A DNA stretch of 25,628 bases from CAZPZR01 sp964591105 (GCA_964591105.1 CAZPZR010000024.1:1-25628); one strand, 5' to 3'. Positions 1 to 8,545 are shown, counted from the stretch's first letter. Translations and numbers: made by a program. Notes: generated by a model not told the origin, from the letters alone.

Positions 1-152
1 AAACGCAATATTACATTTTTTCGTTCGCGCTCTCTTCCAATTTCTACTCCAATATCTACTCCAATTTCTATTCCCTCTTCGATTGCGCCCTCTCGCTCCG
101 CTTGTCGGTATTTTTTCATTTCTTCCTCTTTGTTATATTCGAAGATGCTCAT
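1..152 (-). CDS. Rpn-family C-terminal small protein (RpnS-like), 3' end outside window
   Basis: Fifty codons are visible from ATG at 152 to the window edge. The product begins MSIFEYNKEEEMKKYRQAER and continues into a charged helix with four-residue repeats (EIGV-DIGV-EIGR). This is the usual C-terminal end of Rpn proteins (PD-(D/E)XK nuclease family 'transposases'). The nuclease core is absent: the frame is stopped by TGA at 192-194, only 13 codons upstream of the ATG. A GGAGG at 161-165 lies 8 nt before the ATG, and a promoter lies at 210-238. In known Rpn loci the C-terminal domain is translated separately as an antitoxin (RpnS) against the full nuclease (RpnL). Here I infer either a free-standing RpnS-like antitoxin or the tail of a degraded rpn gene. 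The missing 3' end prevents a length check. Confidence 0.6.
   Translation of the reverse strand, partial: MSIFEYNKEEEMKKYRQAEREGAIEEGIEIGVDIGVEIGRERERKNVILR
36..71 (-). repeat. Three tandem 12-bp units in the Rpn-like frame
   Basis: Three consecutive 12-bp units (TCCAATTTCTAC, TCCAATATCTAC, TCCAATTTCTAT on the plus strand) lie in phase with the reading frame, and each encodes four residues of the type IGVE/IGVD. Because the unit is a multiple of three, copy-number changes would lengthen or shorten the helix without breaking the frame. Variable four-residue repeats are a known property of Rpn C-terminal domains. Confidence 0.75.
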
Positions 153-209
153 TGCCGTCGCCTCCGCTTCAATTCTCAAAAGCAAGATTGTTCATCTCTT
201 TTCAGAATT

Positions 210-238
210 ATTGTATCACAGCATTCACTTAAAAGCAA
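210..238 (-). promoter_or_regulatory. Sigma-A type promoter for the Rpn-like small frame
   Basis: On the minus strand TTGCTT (233-238) and TACAAT (210-215) are separated by 17 bp. Transcription would start near 203, giving a leader of about 50 nt before the GGAGG site and the ATG at 152. The start would lie just before the TGA at 192-194, so the transcript would carry only the small frame and not an upstream nuclease. Confidence 0.5.
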
Positions 239-259
239 TACAATATACCAACCGCAAAA

Positions 260-289
260 CTTAACGTATCTTTTCAAATAACGAACGTA
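260..289 (-). promoter_or_regulatory. Possible LytTR-type operator (two 9-bp direct repeats)
   Basis: The minus strand reads TACGTTCGT (289-281) and TACGTTAAG (268-260), with exactly 12 bp between them. Both fit the published LytTR-domain recognition pattern [TA][AC][CA]GTTN[AG][TG], whose sites are normally paired with 12-13 bp spacing. The wider repeat covers 263-280 and 284-301 (15 of 18 identical, 21-bp period). The pair lies 21 bp upstream of the -35 box at 233-238. No LytTR regulator is encoded in the window, so function is inferred. Confidence 0.35.
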
Positions 290-301
290 TCCCTTCGAAT
301 A

Positions 302-673
302 GGCACAGAAGTTCGATTCATTTCAAATTTTGAAATATATCCATAATCGAATCATCGCTCATCAATTCATCATATACTAACAACAACTATTTTTAGGTTT
401 CTTTTGTAAGCACGGTCAAATGTGTACTCAAATCACCTATAAGAATAACACCTTTTCCCATTCTAAATATTATCTTACTTAACATTCTACTTCTTTTTAG
501 TAACTTTGCCACTACTTCATCAAACACTTAGCTTGAAATTACTCAATGTCGTCCACCTCTGTAGCAAGTTTGAACCACTCTTCAAGTACTTTCAAATCAG
601 ATTCTCTTTCTATTTAACTTCTGAATTCTTTCGAAATCGAACCACGTTTAATCAGCAAACACAATATTACACA
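302..673. other. AT-rich stretch with no intact gene
   Basis: This lies between the Rpn-like promoter region and the end of the capsule locus. It holds a nested inverted repeat (TTCGATT 312-318 with AATCGAA 345-351, enclosing ATTTCA 320-325 with TGAAAT 331-336). It also holds two short minus-strand frames that may be parts of one decayed gene: 539-613, reading ...VLEEWFKLATEVDDIE, and 393-527, reading ...FDEVVAKLLKRSRMLSKI. I do not recognise a family for either. No clear rho-independent terminator follows the last capsule gene here. Confidence 0.3.
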
Positions 674-1633
674 TTAATCAAAAAAATCTTTTTCTTCCTC
701 TCGGTTTTGAAATTGATCTACACATTTCTTTTCCAAAAAGGCACGTACATACGCATATTTTTGTTTAACATTCAAATCACTAATCAAAACCGACTGCAGA
801 TAATGAAATTGAAGCTTTCTTACCTTTCTTTTCACATCTTCATAACACGCAGCTTCTCGAACCATGCAAATAATATTATCGCACAAATTCTCAAAATAAA
901 TATTTTTTAATTCTGGAAACTTTCGTGCCACCTCCTCATATCTTTCTGGTAAGTACTGCATCCTGTCTATTAGCATCTTCTCCCTTGTTCCTTGATTCAT
1001 TACTCCAGATTTTCTTTGTCGGTAAAACACTAGTGATTCTTTTGAAACAAAAATTTTTTTTGCATTCATAACTACTTTGTATGTAAAAAATTCGTCATCA
1101 ATAATATGTCCTTCTGCAAATCTGATATTTTCAAGCAATTTTTTCTTAAACAGTTTATTCCACAACAATCCGCACTTCCAATCCGTCAAAAATTGCTCAA
1201 GATATTCTTTTTCTGTGTATGTTCCTATTTTTTCAATTTCGACACATTCCGTTCGATTTTGAAATAAATTCAAATAAGAGCACACAGAAATGTCTGCATG
1301 ATGAATTTCCATACTATTAGTTAAACATCGAATATAATCCGGATGTACATAATCATCGCTATCGACAAATCCTACATACTCACCGGTTGCCACATTCATT
1401 CCCATATTTCGTGCACTAGCTGCTCCTCCGTTTCCCTTATGTAAAACTTTGAATCTTTCATCCATTTTTGCATATTTTTCACATATTTCTGGACAATTAT
1501 CTGGAGATCCATCATCGCACAAAATTATTTCTATGTTTTCATATGTTTGCTTTCTTAAAGACTCAAGACATTCTTCCAAATATTTTTCAACTTTATACAC
1601 TGGAACAATAATGCTTACTTTCTTATCATTCAT
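674..1633 (-). CDS. Glycosyltransferase family 2, last gene of the capsule locus
   Basis: A 319-residue GT-A fold glycosyltransferase, expected to act on the cytoplasmic face and add one sugar to the lipid-linked repeat unit. The N-terminus has the standard GT2 start (VSIIVPVYKVEKYLEECL), DDGSPD at residues 40-45 for nucleotide binding and DSDD at 91-94 as the metal-binding DxD. A conserved WNKLFKK follows in the middle. There is no membrane segment, so it is a soluble or peripheral transferase and not a processive synthase. Its ATG overlaps the upstream GT2 by 8 nt, which suggests translational coupling. It is a paralogue of the gene at 8546-9520 (same YKVEKYL, DDGSPDxCPEICE and WNKLFK blocks). 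Donor and acceptor cannot be read from sequence. Confidence 0.9.
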   Translation of the reverse strand: MNDKKVSIIVPVYKVEKYLEECLESLRKQTYENIEIILCDDGSPDNCPEICEKYAKMDERFKVLHKGNGGAASARNMGMNVATGEYVGFVDSDDYVHPDYIRCLTNSMEIHHADISVCSYLNLFQNRTECVEIEKIGTYTEKEYLEQFLTDWKCGLLWNKLFKKKLLENIRFAEGHIIDDEFFTYKVVMNAKKIFVSKESLVFYRQRKSGVMNQGTREKMLIDRMQYLPERYEEVARKFPELKNIYFENLCDNIICMVREAACYEDVKRKVRKLQFHYLQSVLISDLNVKQKYAYVRAFLEKKCVDQFQNREEEKDFFD

Positions 1634-2594
1634 TCTTTTTACCTATCCCAAGTTTTTTTAGCAATAAAACGATTTTCTCTTTACAATACAACTTCTGATT
1701 TTTTTCATAAAGGTATTTCCCTTGTTTTTCATCTAGCTTATAAATCAAGCGTTTTTTTTCTCTTATCTTCATTCCAGAATTATGAAAAATCAAATATGCA
1801 TATAACTCTATTTGATTGCGACGATCTGCTTGAAGCAATGAATCAATCTCCGCTTGTCCAAATTCTAAAATTTCATACAACATCTGCAAATTTTTCAAAG
1901 GTTCCTCTATACTTTCATATCCAACTCTATACATAAGAGACCCTGCTTGCCCTCTTATGTAATGATATAGCGGCTTATTTAGCAAATAAATATTTTCAAT
2001 TTTACATTTTTTTATATACTCTAAAATAAACCGTGTATCTTCTCCCAAGCTAATCTTTTCATCAAACCATATATTCTTTTCTCTTATTAAACTTGTATCA
2101 AAGATTTTATTCCACAGCTGTTGTAACAAATTACTATCATACAAGGATTGAATAACTGTTTTCACATCACATCGCATTACCTCAATAGACTCATCCCATT
2201 TAGTGGTGCTTGTTGTCCCATTTACAGTTTCATCATGATTTACATAACCACAAATTACCAACGCATGTTTCTTACCCTCTATCACGCTCATGAACTCGGA
2301 AAAATAATTTTTTTCTATCCAGTCGTCACTATCAATAAACATTGTATATTCTTGACTTGCTATTTTTATTCCCTGATTTCGCGTATATGAAACACCTTTA
2401 TTTTCCTCATTACGAATACATTTGATATTTTCATATCTATCCGCAAGTTTTTTGCATAATTCCCAACTATTATCTTTTGAACAATCATCAATAAGAATTA
2501 CTTCTATTTCTTTAAAAACATTGGCTTCTACGCTTTCTACGCATCTTTCAATTGTTTTTTCTGCATTATATACAGGTATAATTATACTAATCAT
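1626..2594 (-). CDS. Glycosyltransferase family 2
   Basis: A 322-residue GT2 enzyme of the capsule locus. The nucleotide-binding motif is DDCSKD (36-41), with Cys in place of the usual Gly, and the metal-binding motif is DSDD (88-91). A mid-protein 'LWNKIFD' matches the WNKLF block of its neighbours. The C-terminus is basic and ends in KKLGIGKKNE, which may help it sit at the membrane. It overlaps the genes on both sides by 8 nt and so is firmly inside the operon. Sugar specificity is unknown. The DDCS variant is uncommon but keeps both aspartates, so I expect an active enzyme. Confidence 0.88.
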   Translation of the reverse strand: MISIIIPVYNAEKTIERCVESVEANVFKEIEVILIDDCSKDNSWELCKKLADRYENIKCIRNEENKGVSYTRNQGIKIASQEYTMFIDSDDWIEKNYFSEFMSVIEGKKHALVICGYVNHDETVNGTTSTTKWDESIEVMRCDVKTVIQSLYDSNLLQQLWNKIFDTSLIREKNIWFDEKISLGEDTRFILEYIKKCKIENIYLLNKPLYHYIRGQAGSLMYRVGYESIEEPLKNLQMLYEILEFGQAEIDSLLQADRRNQIELYAYLIFHNSGMKIREKKRLIYKLDEKQGKYLYEKNQKLYCKEKIVLLLKKLGIGKKNE

Positions 2595-3756
2595 AATTTT
2601 TCTGCTTTCTCATATTTCTTATTCTTATTTTCAATGCGTTAGGTATTATTCTCGATAGTATCCTTCTAATTTTTCCTTTTATATCAAGTATGCACCACAA
2701 TAATTTCCCTAAATTAATATACCACATATGTTTTATTGATCTAGCATCAAATGGTATTTTCATTTTTTCTCGCTTAGAGTATTCTACAATATCATCTGAA
2801 ATCCCTAGAAGAAACGGTCCCTCTCCTATAGACTTCGGATAATTTTTTAGTGGTTCCCAATACGCATCTAGAAAAATCGCTTTACAATTCCTCATTAACA
2901 AAAATAAATCCAAATTTTTATGAATGAGGCTGGTTTTATTCATAACCACTAACTTTAATTTTTTATTTTTTGAAAACATGATATTAATTGGAATACTTCC
3001 ATTAAGACACACAATCTCCTCTGCATAATTCCATATAAAAATTTGTTCTCGTAAAGTCATTTTTTCTGGACAGAGAATTTTATAATTATTGACTTCCATC
3101 CATTTTGCAATTTCTTTTTCCCCAAATTCCGTCCTCGTTGCCTTTTCAAAATCCACTCTTGAAAAATAAATCTTTTTTAAGCCCTCCATCTTCTCAGACT
3201 CTTCTATTTCTCGCATTACTTTCTCAGCAATATAGTCAAAAGTGTTCAAAAACTCTTCCGTATACCATATGCATGGACGACACGCAACCTCTGGAACAAT
3301 TACTTTTTTAAATCTAGTTGGTTTTTTCACGCGCAGAAGTTGATTTGAATCAACTCCTAATAACTCAAAAAATTCAAGATAGTTCCCCTCTGGTTCCTCT
3401 TCCCCTATTAGTACTACTTTCATTTTTTTGTTCTTCTGTAGCAAATACCATGCTCTTCCTAACAAATCCACCAGAAAATGACCCCAATGTTTAAAAAAAA
3501 GACCAAAATACACCACTTCTTCGTCGATGAACTCTTCTTCATTCCATTCATATATTCCGCCATATTTTGCCCATCCCCCATCATATTTCGAAAGATCAAC
3601 AAATGAGTTTGTAGCATCGCAAACACCTCCACATCCCCACATTGGTTCGTCATCTAGGAAACGTCTCGGCAATACTATACCTTTTTCAATTTCAATCACT
3701 TGCATTTTTTTTTGATTTTTATACATATCATACTTATTATCGAATGTGGTAATCAT
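2587..3756 (-). CDS. Glycosyltransferase family 61 (DUF563-type) capsular enzyme
   Basis: A 389-residue protein with the hallmarks of bacterial GT61/DUF563: HWGHFLVDLLGRAWYLL (from residue 90), a central 'KKIYFSR' block and a C-terminal 'EEIVCLNGSIPINIMF' block. Bacterial members sit in capsule and exopolysaccharide clusters and are assumed to transfer a sugar in the cytoplasm; their donors are rarely known. The start at 3756 is supported by GAGG about 9 nt upstream. A 46-nt gap separates it from the preceding Caps_synth gene, one of the few gaps in this tight operon. The end overlaps the following GT2 by 8 nt. The C-terminal about 40 residues are strongly basic (KIRRILSR...KIRIRNMRKQK), which suggests membrane surface contact. 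Confidence 0.82.
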   Translation of the reverse strand: MITTFDNKYDMYKNQKKMQVIEIEKGIVLPRRFLDDEPMWGCGGVCDATNSFVDLSKYDGGWAKYGGIYEWNEEEFIDEEVVYFGLFFKHWGHFLVDLLGRAWYLLQKNKKMKVVLIGEEEPEGNYLEFFELLGVDSNQLLRVKKPTRFKKVIVPEVACRPCIWYTEEFLNTFDYIAEKVMREIEESEKMEGLKKIYFSRVDFEKATRTEFGEKEIAKWMEVNNYKILCPEKMTLREQIFIWNYAEEIVCLNGSIPINIMFSKNKKLKLVVMNKTSLIHKNLDLFLLMRNCKAIFLDAYWEPLKNYPKSIGEGPFLLGISDDIVEYSKREKMKIPFDARSIKHMWYINLGKLLWCILDIKGKIRRILSRIIPNALKIRIRNMRKQKNYD

Positions 3757-3802
3757 TTCTTCTACCTCGTATTTTTTTATTATAAAAACCTTTCAATATT
3801 TT

Positions 3803-4810
3803 TTATTCTCCACTCAGCGAGCATGACGAACCATATACGTCCTTCATCAAATATCCATATAATGTCATCTCACCATCTTTTGTCTTTGTTTCGAGCGTCA
3901 TTTTATATGTCAATTTATGCATTATATTGCGTTTTGTAAGTTGTTGATACATTTCGTCAGAATATGGAGAATTTAAATATTGATACATTTCAAATATGTC
4001 TTCATTATTATTAGGCACATGATTAATAATTTCCCTAATTTCTGGGATATATTTATAACCAGCCATCAGCAAATAATCAATCAAAACATAATCGATTATC
4101 GTATCATAATCCCTCCACCATTTTGCAAAAGCATCCTTCATATACTTAAAGATTATATTCCCCTTATTCCCTGCCATTGAAAAACCACACCAATTGCATT
4201 TGCAAGCTTCCCGTTTCGCTTGTTTCGAGGAGGTCATCCTTTGACAATAAAATTTATCACTGAAATATTCATCTGGTATATCTCCTGTAAAAAAAACAGT
4301 AGCATCTAACCAATATCCACCATAATCACATAGTAAATGAAATCTTAGTACATCTGACATTGTTGTCATAGTTACAATTCCTTTTTCAAATTTTTCAAGT
4401 ATATGGTTTGGAATATTCACAAATTCTTTATAGTTTTCTAATGTAATCAAATGTAGCTCTGCCTTATCCTCTGGAATTACTTGTTTTAAACGTGTATAAC
4501 ACATTTTAACAAGTTCTGGCATATTTTCTTCCCCTTGCCACCAGCAACACCATATTGGAGTCTTACTTTTTTTTAATGGTAATTCTTTTTTTTCATTCGA
4601 ATAATTTTGCAGAAACTCTCCCAAATATACATCCACATAATTTTGAATTATTGATATATATTTTTCACTTTTACCTGGCGGTATCAAACCATCAATAAAA
4701 GTAGCTTTTGCCACCTTCCATCCAAATGTTTTATACGTCTTTGGAAATGCCTTCGTTTCACGTATCACACGTTCAAGCAAATGATATGCTCGTTGCAAAA
4801 AACGTTTCAT
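3803..4810 (-). CDS. Capsular polysaccharide synthesis protein (Caps_synth, GT32-like)
   Basis: A 335-residue protein of the Caps_synth family (PF05704), related to GT32/Och1-type transferases. Visible motifs are 'KTPIWCCWWQGEENMP' (84-98), 'TMSDVLRFHLLCDYGGYWLDA' split over about 150-170 with its acidic metal site at LDAT, and a later 'WCGFSMAGNKGN'. The SDxxR...GGxxxD pattern is the conserved sugar-nucleotide site of this clan. The start is supported by GAGG 5 nt before the ATG. It follows the pyruvyl transferase by 12 nt and precedes the GT61 gene. It probably adds a sugar late in repeat-unit assembly; the donor is unknown. Confidence 0.85.
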   Translation of the reverse strand: MKRFLQRAYHLLERVIRETKAFPKTYKTFGWKVAKATFIDGLIPPGKSEKYISIIQNYVDVYLGEFLQNYSNEKKELPLKKSKTPIWCCWWQGEENMPELVKMCYTRLKQVIPEDKAELHLITLENYKEFVNIPNHILEKFEKGIVTMTTMSDVLRFHLLCDYGGYWLDATVFFTGDIPDEYFSDKFYCQRMTSSKQAKREACKCNWCGFSMAGNKGNIIFKYMKDAFAKWWRDYDTIIDYVLIDYLLMAGYKYIPEIREIINHVPNNNEDIFEMYQYLNSPYSDEMYQQLTKRNIMHKLTYKMTLETKTKDGEMTLYGYLMKDVYGSSCSLSGE

Positions 4811-4822
4811 AATCCTCTTCCT

Positions 4823-5914
4823 CTATCCTAATACTTCATCCAACTTAACAAAATGCTCCTGTGCAGATTTATTCAATTCTTCTATCGGATACTCAACATT
4901 TTTTTTCAGATTTTCCTTAACCATTTCATATGTCAAAGTTTCCAAACTTCTTATGTCAGCGTATTCCCCTTGAAATTTTATATCTTCTAACACATGTATC
5001 GTCTTGTCACTATATAAAATAGGGAAGACATTCTTTCTTGCCACAATCCCTAATATTACCGCATGAAAACGACTCGCTATTACCGCTTCGGATTCTGCAA
5101 TAGAAAAAAGTATCTTCTCAGAATTTGTCCCATTGTAATTTTCTACATAAGTTTTTTCTTTTTGCTGCTCATTCAAATTATTAAGTATTTTTTCGATTGC
5201 CATTTCATCTCCCTCATACTTACAAAATGATGAAAGAACAACAGAATATCCTTCTCGGATGTATGCTTTTAAAATCCCAACTAATTTGGTAAAATACTCG
5301 TCTTCATACTTTGATAAATCGTTATTTCCTTCATCTTTGAATGAAGGATCAATTACTGAAATAAAAATTTGTTTTTTTACTTTTTCAATCTGTGGAATTT
5401 CACAAGAAAATAATATATCTGAAGCACTTCTAATTATTTTATTTTCCTCAAATAATTGATGTGAAAACTTGTCTCGGAAACAAACATCTTTCATTTTGCT
5501 AAATATAGAATCTAATCGCTTTTTGTAAGCTTCGCTTTTATACGGTCCAAAATTAGCTCCCAATACAAAAAAATCTCTATTATTTGCTTCATATTCCCAC
5601 CAATCAAGAATATTTTCCCAATTTTCATATTCAATAAATATTGATCCACCTATATATACTACTGCATCACACTTTTTTTCCATACATGCCTTATAACGCG
5701 CTGGTAATGATTGTCTGACCTTTCTTAATAGTTTTAAATACTTCGAATCATAATCTATTACTTTCAAATTTTCAATCATCTGAAAAGTTATCTTATTTTC
5801 TTTCCTTGTCCATAAATAGAATTGTACATGTGGGTATCTTCTAGCAATAGTATCTACAAACAGGTCATCCCCAAAGTTAATTCTGTCATAAGCATATAAA
5901 AAAACTTTTTTCAT
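4823..5914 (-). CDS. Polysaccharide pyruvyl transferase
   Basis: A 363-residue member of the polysaccharide pyruvyl transferase family (PF04230, CsaB/WcaK-like), which places a ketal-linked pyruvate from phosphoenolpyruvate on a sugar and gives the polymer negative charge. Visible are the N-terminal 'YDRINFGDDLFVD' (from 9), 'VVYIGGSIF' (85-93), 'VLGANFGPY' (117-125) and the C-terminal signature 'ASRFHAVILG' (280-289) with the conserved Arg-His. It has no signal peptide, so it is cytoplasmic and acts on the lipid-linked unit. The ATG overlaps the upstream GT2 stop in an ATGA arrangement. Some family members transfer other groups, so the exact reaction is inferred. Confidence 0.87.
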   Translation of the reverse strand: MKKVFLYAYDRINFGDDLFVDTIARRYPHVQFYLWTRKENKITFQMIENLKVIDYDSKYLKLLRKVRQSLPARYKACMEKKCDAVVYIGGSIFIEYENWENILDWWEYEANNRDFFVLGANFGPYKSEAYKKRLDSIFSKMKDVCFRDKFSHQLFEENKIIRSASDILFSCEIPQIEKVKKQIFISVIDPSFKDEGNNDLSKYEDEYFTKLVGILKAYIREGYSVVLSSFCKYEGDEMAIEKILNNLNEQQKEKTYVENYNGTNSEKILFSIAESEAVIASRFHAVILGIVARKNVFPILYSDKTIHVLEDIKFQGEYADIRSLETLTYEMVKENLKKNVEYPIEELNKSAQEHFVKLDEVLG

Positions 5915-6996
5915 TTCTTAAAAACCTTTCGTAATGAATATATTTTTGTTTTTATTGCTTTTCTCTTTTCTTGTTTTATCTGTCTATTCACAATGGTTTC
6001 ATACATATTCACCACTTTTTCAATGTTTCCATCCTCAACTAATTTACTTATCACTTTTTCCATTTTATTTTCAGGTTTTCTGTTTTTATACCAATCTATT
6101 ACTTGTTGCTCATTCAAAACCCTATGTATATTTCTTCTAATTACTTCTTTATTATTTTCTTCTTTTAAAGACCGAACAATCATATTTTCTATTGATTTAC
6201 ACCAATAGTTATACACATACTGCGTATGGAAATCATACATTTCTCCAAACAAGTCATAATATTTTTTGTAATTTTGTAGAATAATATCAAAATATTGCAA
6301 ATCGTACTGTCTACTTAAAGAATTCGGTATGCTCACATAATTGTAAAAATATTCATCTGTAGAATAATAATTATTACAATACTGTAAATATTCGACTAAA
6401 AAAATTCTATCTTCCCATGTTTTTCTCATTTCATTAAAGTAAACATTTTCATTTCGAATAATCGATAAGCGAAAAATTTTATTCGTGACAAAATCATAAA
6501 CAAAATTTTTTCCTTTTTCTTCCAAATTCAATAATGACGGAAGAATATCCTTTTCAATAATTTTTCTATCTAAGATTATCTCCTTCTCTAGTCCGCATAA
6601 ATTATAGCTAACCTCTTCCCAATCATTGATATACTTCCACCCAAAATCTATGCAATCTGGTTTTTTTTCTAGAATAACATTATGTATTTTTTCATATGTT
6701 TCTACTTCTACGAAATCATCTGCATCAACAAATGAAATGTATTTTCCATTTGCATGACGTATACCAAAATTTCTCGCAGTAGATGCCCCACCATTCTTCT
6801 TATAATATTTTTTTATATTACTGTACTTCTGAACATAGCTATCACAAATCTTTCCACTATTATCTGTTGATCCATCATCAACCAAAATGATTTCTATTTC
6901 TTTATATGTTTGATTCAGAAGACTCCTTACACATTTGTCTAGCGTTTTTTCAGCATTATAAATTGGAACAATAACACTAATCAGTATATCTTTCAT
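5911..6996 (-). CDS. Glycosyltransferase family 2
   Basis: A 361-residue GT2 with DDGSTD (40-45) and DADD (91-94) and the typical 'NGGASTARNFG' acceptor-side segment. It is longer than its paralogues in the locus: the extra C-terminal part is rich in Asn, Lys and Tyr and ends in a basic tail (KQEKRKAIKTKIYSLRK) likely to contact the membrane. AAAGGGA lies upstream of the ATG, which itself overlaps the Wzx stop as ATGA; its own stop overlaps the pyruvyl transferase ATG in the same way. The three genes are therefore probably translationally coupled. Sugar specificity is unknown. Confidence 0.9.
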   Translation of the reverse strand: MKDILISVIVPIYNAEKTLDKCVRSLLNQTYKEIEIILVDDGSTDNSGKICDSYVQKYSNIKKYYKKNGGASTARNFGIRHANGKYISFVDADDFVEVETYEKIHNVILEKKPDCIDFGWKYINDWEEVSYNLCGLEKEIILDRKIIEKDILPSLLNLEEKGKNFVYDFVTNKIFRLSIIRNENVYFNEMRKTWEDRIFLVEYLQYCNNYYSTDEYFYNYVSIPNSLSRQYDLQYFDIILQNYKKYYDLFGEMYDFHTQYVYNYWCKSIENMIVRSLKEENNKEVIRRNIHRVLNEQQVIDWYKNRKPENKMEKVISKLVEDGNIEKVVNMYETIVNRQIKQEKRKAIKTKIYSLRKVFKK

Positions 6997-8531
6997 CTTA
7001 AAATCCCTTTTTTTAATCTGATAATTAAATTTAAAATTAATCCTTTCTCGTAATCATTCATTGTAAATACCCACGACGATATCATAAATACTAATGTATA
7101 AATAATTACACTAGCTCCAAATACACTTACTGTTTTAATTGGAAAAACATTTGTAAATGTATATTTTGTTATTAAAATTAGTCCTAATGGAACAATGCTC
7201 ATCTTTGCTATGTTCTTCCAAAATCCAACAATATCTAAGTGGATTACTTTCGAATAATACACATTCATTATTATTCCATTCCCAAGTATATATGCTATTC
7301 CTGTACAAATTGCAGCTCCCATAATTCCATATTGTGGAATTGCCAAATAAGTAGTAACAACATTAACTATTGCTATCAACGCATATATTATTGCTCGAAA
7401 TTGATGTTTATTTTTTGCAACAATAGTAGAAAATGCTACACTCTGAATCAATGGCACCGCTAATGGTAGCATTGTGACAACACCTATTCCGTATGCCTCT
7501 ACATACTTATCTCCTGCCCAAAAATGTAAAAAAGTTGTTCCAAATACAATATATCCTGACAATACCAATGATACAATCAGATACTGAATTCTCCCAATAC
7601 GGATTAGCAATTCCGAAAATTCTTCTATTGGTCTTTTCTCAAATACCATTTGGGTAATTCTTGTCCCAAACACACCACTAATTGCAGATGCTAAATTTTG
7701 AAGCATGGATGTGAATGTTCCGCCAATATTATAAATCGCAACCGCTACCGTTCCCAACATTCCACCTATTAATACCTTATCTGTAGACCAATACAGCAAA
7801 TCTACAATAGAACTCAAAAAAATAAAAGCTGAAAAACCCCATATTTCTTTTAACATATGAACTGGCATATTTTTAAATGTAGGATAAACCTCTAATCGCT
7901 TCTTGCAATAAACAATAAAAATAACTAAATTCGCTAATTGTATAAGAAATCCAACCACCGCCATTCCAATCGTTGCATACCCAGAAAATAAAACAAACAA
8001 ATTAAAAATGGGTGCTACTATTGTACTTATACATTCAAATATTTTTCTAAAAATATATTTTTCATATGCAATTACTACTGACGAAAAAACACTCACAGGA
8101 AATGACAATGCCGTACTTGCTGTCATAATCAATAACAAGATTTTCAGTTTTGATAGTTCTGTGTCCGTTAATCCTTGTGCAAAGAGACTTTCAGCCGAAA
8201 GTGTCAAAACACCTCCCACAACACATACAAGGCTTGCTAAAACTATATAAATTGTTATGAACAAACCAACTACACCATTTATCATTTTTTTATCTTTTTT
8301 CACCCTATATCTGGTTACATATTGCACAACTGCACTTCCCATACCAAATGTTAGTAAAGAGAGATAGCTTATTACCGAATTCGATAAGCTATATAATCCA
8401 TACTCTGATTGTCCCAATATTCTTAACATTATTGGAGTATAAAAAAGAGGTATAATACAACTTATAAACAAATTAATATATGTTAATATTGATCCTACTT
8501 TCAGTTCATTTATGTTATTCGACTTATTCAA
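6993..8531 (-). CDS. wzx: Wzx-type lipid-linked oligosaccharide flippase
   Basis: A polytopic MATE-like/MOP-superfamily protein (PF01943/PF13440 type) with about 12-14 hydrophobic segments, starting at 'VGSILTYINLFISCIIPLFY', with Arg/Lys loops between. It is expected to flip the undecaprenyl-linked repeat unit across the cytoplasmic membrane for polymerisation by the EpsG-type protein. I choose TTG at 8531 as start (512 residues): AAAGGAG at 8538-8544 lies 6 nt upstream. This gives a 14-nt gap to the upstream GT2 stop, whereas the only upstream ATG (8606) would put 61 nt of overlap and 25 non-conserved residues before the first helix. The stop overlaps the next ATG as ATGA. Wzx proteins are poorly conserved, so the family call rests on topology and context. 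Confidence 0.88.
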   Translation of the reverse strand: MNKSNNINELKVGSILTYINLFISCIIPLFYTPIMLRILGQSEYGLYSLSNSVISYLSLLTFGMGSAVVQYVTRYRVKKDKKMINGVVGLFITIYIVLASLVCVVGGVLTLSAESLFAQGLTDTELSKLKILLLIMTASTALSFPVSVFSSVVIAYEKYIFRKIFECISTIVAPIFNLFVLFSGYATIGMAVVGFLIQLANLVIFIVYCKKRLEVYPTFKNMPVHMLKEIWGFSAFIFLSSIVDLLYWSTDKVLIGGMLGTVAVAIYNIGGTFTSMLQNLASAISGVFGTRITQMVFEKRPIEEFSELLIRIGRIQYLIVSLVLSGYIVFGTTFLHFWAGDKYVEAYGIGVVTMLPLAVPLIQSVAFSTIVAKNKHQFRAIIYALIAIVNVVTTYLAIPQYGIMGAAICTGIAYILGNGIIMNVYYSKVIHLDIVGFWKNIAKMSIVPLGLILITKYTFTNVFPIKTVSVFGASVIIYTLVFMISSWVFTMNDYEKGLILNLIIRLKKGILR

Positions 8532-8545
8532 CTTTTGCTCCTTTA

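Noticed and set aside
302..673. Insertion sequence or attachment site beside the capsule locus
   Set aside because: I see no paired terminal inverted repeats, target duplication, tRNA gene or transposase motif in this stretch.
506..910. 134-codon plus-strand open frame
   Set aside because: It runs antisense into the GT2 gene, is Phe/Ile/Leu-rich by AT bias, has no ribosome site and resembles no family.
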